In this document: positions 62,761 to 64,000 of the stretch, one piece after another
Numbering within the stretch: position 1 is the first letter of the stretch
How the letters are laid out: every line of letters starts with the position of its first letter
Source of the DNA: Tremella fuciformis
Lineage: Eukaryota; Basidiomycota; Tremellomycetes; Tremellales; Tremellaceae
Assembly (NCBI GenBank): GCA_032768795.1
Contig: CP136491.1
Location: 496,001 to 560,000, forward strand
Direction: 5' to 3'
DNA: 64,000 bases
Program-made: the position numbers and the translations under genes
Notes under the pieces: model-generated
What the model saw: the letters and a program-made list of their open reading frames with translations, nothing else
Database searches by the model: none
What the model was told of the DNA's origin: nothing

Positions 62761-64000
62761 TGACCTAGACGTTTGTGCCAGGTGAGGAGGCGAGTGTCTT
62801 TGGCTTCAGTGTTTTCTATTGCCTGAAGTGCTCGGTGAATGCGCGAGGTGGTGCGTACCGGTGTGTCGTCTACAACCCATAGGTTGCCAAGTTTCTTTCC
62901 CCGGAGGATGACCTTCCCTTTCTCGACCAATGTAGCCGAGTCCTTCGAGAAGCGCCAGTGTGTCCCTGTGTACGGACCGAGGCGCTGTGTTGAGAGGAGG
63001 TTGTGCGAGAATGATGGAACGTAGAGGGCGTTGTTGTACCATACGTTGTTGAAGGTGAGGCGGCCGGAGTGTGTAGCTTCGACAATCGATCCGTCTCCAA
63101 TTTGGATCTTGACGGCCTTGTCGAGTTTGGTGAGATGTGAGAGAAGGTGCTTGTCCTTGATGAATGGACTGGTGGCACCGCTGTCGATGATGATGGAGGT
63201 GGATGGGAGGTTGTCGTTGGCGTGTAGTGCAATCTCCGTCGCATAATAGCCTTCCTCCTTTGTCTCCCTCGACGAGCCTCTCTTGTTCTCACTCGATGAG
63301 TCATCCCCTGACTCCATCTGCTCTCTTGCCTTCTTCGCTTGTCCTCCCTGCTTCCTTCCCTTGGCTGCTTCCCTGGCCGACCTTTGCTCCTGGATGTGCT
63401 TCGGCACTCCAATCACTTTCCAGCACTCATCTGTGGAGTGCCTCCCCTGATCCGGATGGTGGATGCATCTCTTGCTTGCCGGTTTCTGCAGAGATTTGCT
63501 GAGCATCCCCATCTCGTTTACGCTCTCGCCCTTTTGTTGACGTCTGCGATGTTCATCGGCGACCCTATCGATAACCTCGTCAAGGTGGATCTTGTTCGAC
63601 GAGGTCCCTGAGTAGAAGGTCGATGCGAGGAGGCCGTATGAGGACGGTAGGCGACGGATGGCGGCGTATGCGCCAATCTGGTTGGCGAATTGCTCAAGGG
63701 TGAGCTTGGAAGTGATGGCGGAGGAGGTGATTTTGGCCAGTTGCGACCGGATAGCTGTGAGATGAGGTTCGGGGTCCTCATTCTCTGGGATGGTCTCGCC
63801 AAATATCGATGACCATAATTCGGCTAGGCGAGATCCGTTGTCGGCCCCATATGTGGTGACCAGATGATCGTAGAGCCCCTTCGGTTGAGGATTCTCGAAG
63901 TCGATCAGGTTCGAGGGAAGCTTGTTTTGGACAGTCTCTGTCAGACTGCCGTAGAGAGTGGAGAGGGCGGTGGACTGCTCCTTCTCATGCTCGTATAGAG
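62761..64000 (-). pseudogene. Copia outer polyprotein, gag-protease part (runs off window)
   Basis: This is an open frame of the outer element from the pre-integrase region up through protease (IIDSGATSPFIKD) and the knuckle CIHHPDQGRHSTDECW into gag, cut by the window end. It is nearly identical to the inner copy at 59317-60556, with only occasional base changes such as E to G in the EQMES(E/G)DDSS stretch. Confidence 0.88.

Larger units (their letters stand above)
54121..64000 (-). mobile_element. Ty1/Copia element (outer copy), interrupted twice and cut by the window end
   Basis: The outer copy begins with its 3' LTR at 54121-54438 and continues as polyprotein 3' half to 56137. It resumes at 61188 after an inserted copy of its own family, runs to 62349, resumes at 62761 after a solo LTR, and leaves the window at 64000 about 210 bp short of the gag start. 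Joining across both insertions is exact at the duplicated bases. Sequence from about 61980 to 64000 is almost identical to the inner copy. The region 61188-61950 and the reverse-transcriptase half differ at several positions per 60 bases. Confidence 0.93.

Noticed and set aside
1..64000. tRNA, rRNA, snRNA genes or telomeric/centromeric satellite
   Set aside because: Reading the intergenic stretches I found no cloverleaf with A and B boxes, no rRNA-like block and no long tandem satellite. A covariance-model scan would be decisive and was not possible here.

Overview
The window looks like the genome of a basidiomycete yeast, most likely a tremellomycete and perhaps Trichosporonales. Genes are dense and intron-rich. 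Almost all introns are 41-60 nt with GT..AG ends and CTGAC/CTAAC-like branch sites. Cox15, Upf1, Atp12, Med8, tubulin cofactor C and a tricalbin all read as ordinary fungal proteins. The lineage is inferred from gene structure and protein style, not from a search. Exon coordinates were worked out by hand from splice signals, frame continuity and protein-family fit. Every full gene model given sums to a multiple of three.

Region 1 (1-25.8 kb) is a conserved housekeeping neighbourhood. It holds an amino-acid permease cut by the window edge, ATP12, UPF1, an OAC1-type mitochondrial carrier, MED8, a 15-exon tricalbin, COX15, tubulin cofactor C, a large Zn2Cys6 regulator and a membrane-anchored alpha/beta hydrolase. 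A roughly 650-bp MITE-like element with an 11-bp target duplication sits between OAC1 and MED8.

Region 2 (25.9-49.2 kb) looks like a catabolic cluster. In order it has a GMC oxidoreductase, an NCS1 permease, a DUF1445/D-glutamate-cyclase-like protein, an aldehyde dehydrogenase, a Zn2Cys6 activator, and divergent HyuB and HyuA subunits of an ATP-dependent hydantoinase/oxoprolinase-type enzyme. The parts would suit import, ring opening and aldehyde oxidation of a cyclic amide (a hydantoin, 5-oxoproline or a lactam). That substrate assignment is inference. The aldehyde dehydrogenase is split inside an exon by a complete Ty3/Gypsy chromovirus (33191-40145). This element has 198-bp LTRs that I read as identical, a 5-bp target duplication, an intact 1750-codon gag-pol, a self-priming signature, and an extra spliced gene in antisense orientation between pol and the 3' LTR.

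Region 3 (49.2-64 kb) starts with a DEK-C/SWIB protein and then becomes a repeat island. It holds a truncated ABC-transporter fragment with visibly lower GC, an orphan gag-like zinc-knuckle ORF, and a Ty1/Copia element (54121 to beyond the window end). That Copia element has been interrupted by a complete copy of its own family (56138-61182, TSD CGTCT) and by a solo LTR of another family (62350-62755, TSD TCGAG). I saw no rRNA, tRNA or CRISPR array.
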